Origin: Bacilli bacterium
Lineage (GTDB): Bacteria > Bacillota_I > Bacilli_A > RF39 > UBA660
Assembly: GCA_028698535.1 (NCBI GenBank)
Contig: JAQVDA010000054.1
Coordinates: 1 to 5,027, forward strand
Length of the DNA: 5,027 nt
Direction of reading: 5' to 3'
Notes under the pieces: model-generated
What the model was told of the DNA's origin: nothing
What the model saw: the letters and a program-made list of their open reading frames with translations, nothing else
The model's database searches: none
Translations under genes and position numbers: made by a program
Shown here: piece after piece, positions 5,026 to 5,027 of the stretch
How positions within the stretch are numbered: the first letter of the stretch is position 1
Layout: each line of letters starts with the position of its first letter

Positions 5026-5027
5026 AT

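Noticed and set aside
1..5027. CRISPR array, tRNA or rRNA gene, insertion sequence, phage or defence genes.
   Set aside because: No regularly spaced repeats, no cloverleaf-like or ribosomal sequence, and no transposase, integrase or defence motifs were seen on either strand.

Overview
The window looks like a chromosomal piece of an AT-rich, endospore-forming Firmicute of the Bacillus/Clostridia type. Support comes from an alpha/beta-type small acid-soluble spore protein (SASP) with a sigma-G-like promoter, a tiny YjcZ-like membrane peptide, strong AGGAGG ribosome binding sites, and a short Firmicute-type serine acetyltransferase. A species cannot be named from the sequence alone.

Layout from left to right. 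(1) A minus-strand gene encodes a small protein of the nucleoside 2-deoxyribosyltransferase-like family. (2) Divergent from it is a plus-strand serine O-acetyltransferase gene (cysE-type) with a TTG start. (3) A GC-rich bidirectional terminator separates cysE from a convergent minus-strand SASP gene of 55 codons; the long ATG extension of that frame is rejected. (4) An AT-rich spacer holds a 30-codon minus-strand gene for a YjcZ-like single-span peptide, plus regulatory palindromes, the best of which is a Fur-type 7-1-7 box. (5) A plus-strand two-gene operon follows: a MacB/FtsX-type ABC permease, then its LolD/MacB-type ATPase. (6) Convergent with the ATPase, and overlapping it by 12 bp, is a minus-strand membrane-anchored polysaccharide deacetylase. 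Upstream of it in the same operon is the 3' end of a gene that resembles the membrane C-terminus of a processive family 2 glycosyltransferase; the right edge of the window cuts this gene.

How the parts fit together. The permease and ATPase form an apparently complete MacB-like exporter or mechanotransmission complex with no adaptor (MacA/HlyD) gene beside it, and its promoter region carries a candidate iron-responsive operator. The glycosyltransferase and deacetylase form a pair of the IcaA/IcaB or PgaC/PgaB kind: a polymer is made and exported by the first and trimmed of acyl groups outside the membrane by the second. The SASP and YjcZ-like genes are sporulation-associated singletons.

No clearly new biological system is visible. 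The most checkable observations are the Fur-like box before the ABC operon, the unlisted 30-aa peptide, the glycosyltransferase-deacetylase junction separated by one in-frame stop, and the tail-to-tail gene overlap without a terminator.
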